In this document: positions 4,661-5,564 of the stretch, in pieces
Layout: the number at the start of each line of letters is the position of its first letter
Position numbering within the stretch: position 1 is the first letter of the stretch
From: Anaerolineaceae bacterium
GTDB lineage: Bacteria > Chloroflexota > Anaerolineae > Anaerolineales > Villigracilaceae
DNA: 5,564 nucleotides
Direction: 5' to 3'
NCBI GenBank assembly: GCA_009885445.1
Contig: VFKQ01000012.1
Coordinates: 1-5,564, forward strand
Notes under the pieces: generated by a model
Seen by the model: the letters and a program-made list of their open reading frames with translations, nothing else
Told to the model about the DNA's origin: nothing
The model's database searches: none
Translations under genes and position numbers: made by a program

Positions 4661-5317
4661 GTGAAAATTTTATTTAGCGATGAAAATGTGATCGTGGTTG
4701 ATAAACCTGCGGGGTTGTCTGTGTTGATTGAGGGCTGGGACAAGGACGCGACGTTTCTGGTGAAGCAACTCGAAGCCGAGTTTGGCAAGCCCTGGGTCGT
4801 GCATCGGCTGGACAAAGTGACCAGCGGGGTGATGGTCTTCGCACGGACAGCCGAAGCGCATCGCGACTTGAGCATGCAATTTGAAAATCATCAGGTCGAA
4901 AAAATTTATCACGCCATCGTGAACGGAATTCCAAAATGGGACGAACACACCGCGCGTCATTCACTGACGGCGAACGTGGGCCGCAGTCATCGCACCGTGC
5001 TGGATGATCGCGCCGGCAAACGCTCGGTGACGAATTTTCGCGTGCTCGAGCGTTTCGGCAGGACGTTGCATGCAACGTCCCTACAGGCCATCCCCGAAAC
5101 GGGACGCACGCATCAGGTGCGTGTGCATGCCGCTTTGTTGGGTCATCCCTTGCTCGGCGACAAACTGTACGGCGCGCCGCCCACCGAATTAATCGCGCGC
5201 CCGGCATTGCATGCGCTGTCGCTGGCGTTTACACATCCGTCCACGCGTGAGATGCTGAGTTTTCGCGCGGAGTATGCGGAAGATTTTGAGTCTGTGATAA
5301 CGAGGATGAGGGATTAG
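4661..5317 (+). CDS. RluA-type RNA pseudouridine synthase
   Basis: This 218-residue enzyme isomerises specific uridines in rRNA or tRNA to pseudouridine. Seen: the N-terminal strand ILFSDENVIVVDKPAGLSV; the catalytic motif VVHRLD51KVTSGVMVFART with the invariant aspartate D51; YHAIVNGIP; then PETGRTHQVRVHAALLGHPLLGDKLYG, the conserved C-terminal RNA/active-site segment with the GRTHQ.RvH signature. There is no S4 RNA-binding domain at the N-terminus, so it is a minimal, catalytic-core form like RluC/TruC-type enzymes without accessory domains. The target uridine cannot be inferred. Residues 134-141 (RTLHATSL) are encoded by an in-frame palindrome just before the PETGRTHQ motif. The start is GTG with a Shine-Dalgarno in the preceding repeat. 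Confidence 0.92.
   Translation: MKILFSDENVIVVDKPAGLSVLIEGWDKDATFLVKQLEAEFGKPWVVHRLDKVTSGVMVFARTAEAHRDLSMQFENHQVEKIYHAIVNGIPKWDEHTARHSLTANVGRSHRTVLDDRAGKRSVTNFRVLERFGRTLHATSLQAIPETGRTHQVRVHAALLGHPLLGDKLYGAPPTELIARPALHALSLAFTHPSTREMLSFRAEYAEDFESVITRMRD
5061..5080. repeat. REP-like perfect palindrome inserted in frame in the pseudouridine synthase
   Basis: GGACGTTGCA and its mirror TGCAACGTCC make a perfect 20-bp palindrome, continued by CTAC on the right. With its flank it encodes RTLHATSL (residues 134-141) between VLERFG and QAIPETGRTHQ. It shares the outer (G)GGACG...CGTCCCTAC design with the palindrome in the RAYT gene (533-557). Confidence 0.8.
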
Positions 5318-5319
5318 TG

Positions 5320-5355
5320 CTTTAAACACGAAGGACACAAAGGGCACAAAGGAAA
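5320..5355 (+). repeat. 36-nt dispersed direct repeat, copy 2
   Basis: It matches 4621-4656 at 35 of 36 positions (one T/A difference, 4625 versus 5324). It begins 3 nt after the pseudouridine synthase stop. Unlike copy 1, no start codon with a recognisable protein follows at ribosome-binding distance. Confidence 0.9.
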
Positions 5356-5417
5356 GAGCAAGGAAAAGCAAACAAGTTGTCAGACAACTTAACCTACGAT
5401 TGCTCTACGCTTTCCTT
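5349..5417. repeat. Long imperfect inverted repeat with nested hairpin
   Basis: AAGGAAAG (5349-5356) pairs with CTTTCCTT (5410-5417), AGCAA (5357-5361) with TTGCT (5400-5404), and an inner perfect hairpin AAGTTGT-CAG-ACAACTT occupies 5374-5390. The left arm overlaps the end of the dispersed repeat. It lies between the pseudouridine synthase and the promoter at 5436. It could be a terminator-like structure without a T-tract, a regulator binding site, or a small MITE remnant; the sequence alone does not decide. Confidence 0.5.
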
Positions 5418-5435
5418 AAAGAATTCAAAAAGCGC

Positions 5436-5464
5436 TTGACAAACGATTCAAATGTCTGTAAACT
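5436..5464 (+). promoter_or_regulatory. Sigma-70-type promoter for a gene beyond the window
   Basis: A perfect -35 TTGACA (5436-5441) is followed after exactly 17 nt by TAAACT (5459-5464), a 4/6 match to TATAAT. Transcription would begin near 5471-5473. The surrounding sequence is AT-rich and carries no gene. A leader of roughly 80-90 nt or more follows inside the window. A possible but unsupported start is GTG 5552 (MPRK), with AGAGGG only 2 nt upstream, too close to be convincing. Confidence 0.65.
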
Positions 5465-5481
5465 GCAAACAGTAAGTTCAA

Positions 5482-5510
5482 CCGGTGAGGCGGAAACAGG
5501 GGCCAACCGG
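5482..5510 (+). other. Predicted 5' leader stem-loop
   Basis: About 10 nt after the expected transcription start, CCGGT (5482-5486) pairs with ACCGG (5506-5510) and an inner GGC (5489-5491) with GCC (5502-5504), capped by GGAAACAGGG. An A-rich single-stranded stretch follows. CAACCGG also occurs as a direct repeat (5479-5485 and 5504-5510). It does not match a riboswitch class I recognise. Confidence 0.35.
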
Positions 5511-5564
5511 AAAAATAACAAATGTAAAAAATTGAATACGAAAAGAGGGTTGTGCCACGAAAAC

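Noticed and set aside
4674..5207. Reverse-strand open frame of 177 codons opposite the pseudouridine synthase
   Set aside because: Low-complexity Arg/Cys/Pro-rich translation without family resemblance; the + strand gene has all the catalytic motifs.
4621..5355. CRISPR array
   Set aside because: The two near-identical 36-nt copies are about 700 nt apart with a gene between them; there are no regular spacers.
5465..5564. Riboswitch or known structured RNA in the leader
   Set aside because: A stem-loop can be drawn, but none of the conserved core sequences of the riboswitch classes I know is visible.

Overview
The window is 5.56 kb of bacterial DNA in which every recognisable gene lies on the + strand. 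It reads like a Chloroflexota (Anaerolineae-type) chromosome. That assignment is an inference from the gene styles, the mixed GC content and above all the dense load of short palindromic and 'aacacgaaggacacaaag'-type intergenic repeats. No rRNA or other taxonomic marker is present to confirm it.

Layout: (1) 2-172, the last 56 codons of a 3-hydroxyacyl-CoA (3-hydroxybutyryl-CoA) dehydrogenase. (2) 182-204, a REP-like palindrome. (3) 226-805, a broken REP-associated tyrosine transposase (RAYT, Y1/HUH family) with its own palindrome at the frameshift. (4) 806-2386, a GMC-family FAD oxidoreductase with a ferredoxin-like four-cysteine cluster. (5) 2386-2456, a tail-to-tail pair of dispersed repeats. 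(6) 2469-3779, kynureninase, with a 14-residue in-frame repeat insertion. (7) 3782-3957, a composite MITE-like inverted repeat with other repeats nested in it. (8) 3978-4616, a SIMPL (DUF541) protein lacking a signal peptide. (9) 4621-4656, a 36-nt dispersed repeat that supplies the Shine-Dalgarno for the next gene. (10) 4661-5317, an RluA/RsuA-type pseudouridine synthase with a palindrome inserted in frame. (11) 5320-5564, a second copy of the 36-nt repeat, a long imperfect inverted repeat, a strong sigma-70-type promoter and a structured leader for a gene beyond the window.

The genes do not form an obvious pathway: beta-oxidation/butyrate metabolism, a GMC dehydrogenase, tryptophan catabolism, a SIMPL protein and RNA modification lie side by side. 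What unifies the window is its repeats. Every intergenic junction holds one, and three palindromes sit inside coding sequence: two kept in frame in conserved enzymes, and one in the transposase family known to be associated with such palindromes, where it coincides with a frameshift. No defence system, CRISPR array, tRNA or rRNA was found. The most interesting biology here is this RAYT/REP-style repeat activity and its tolerance inside genes.
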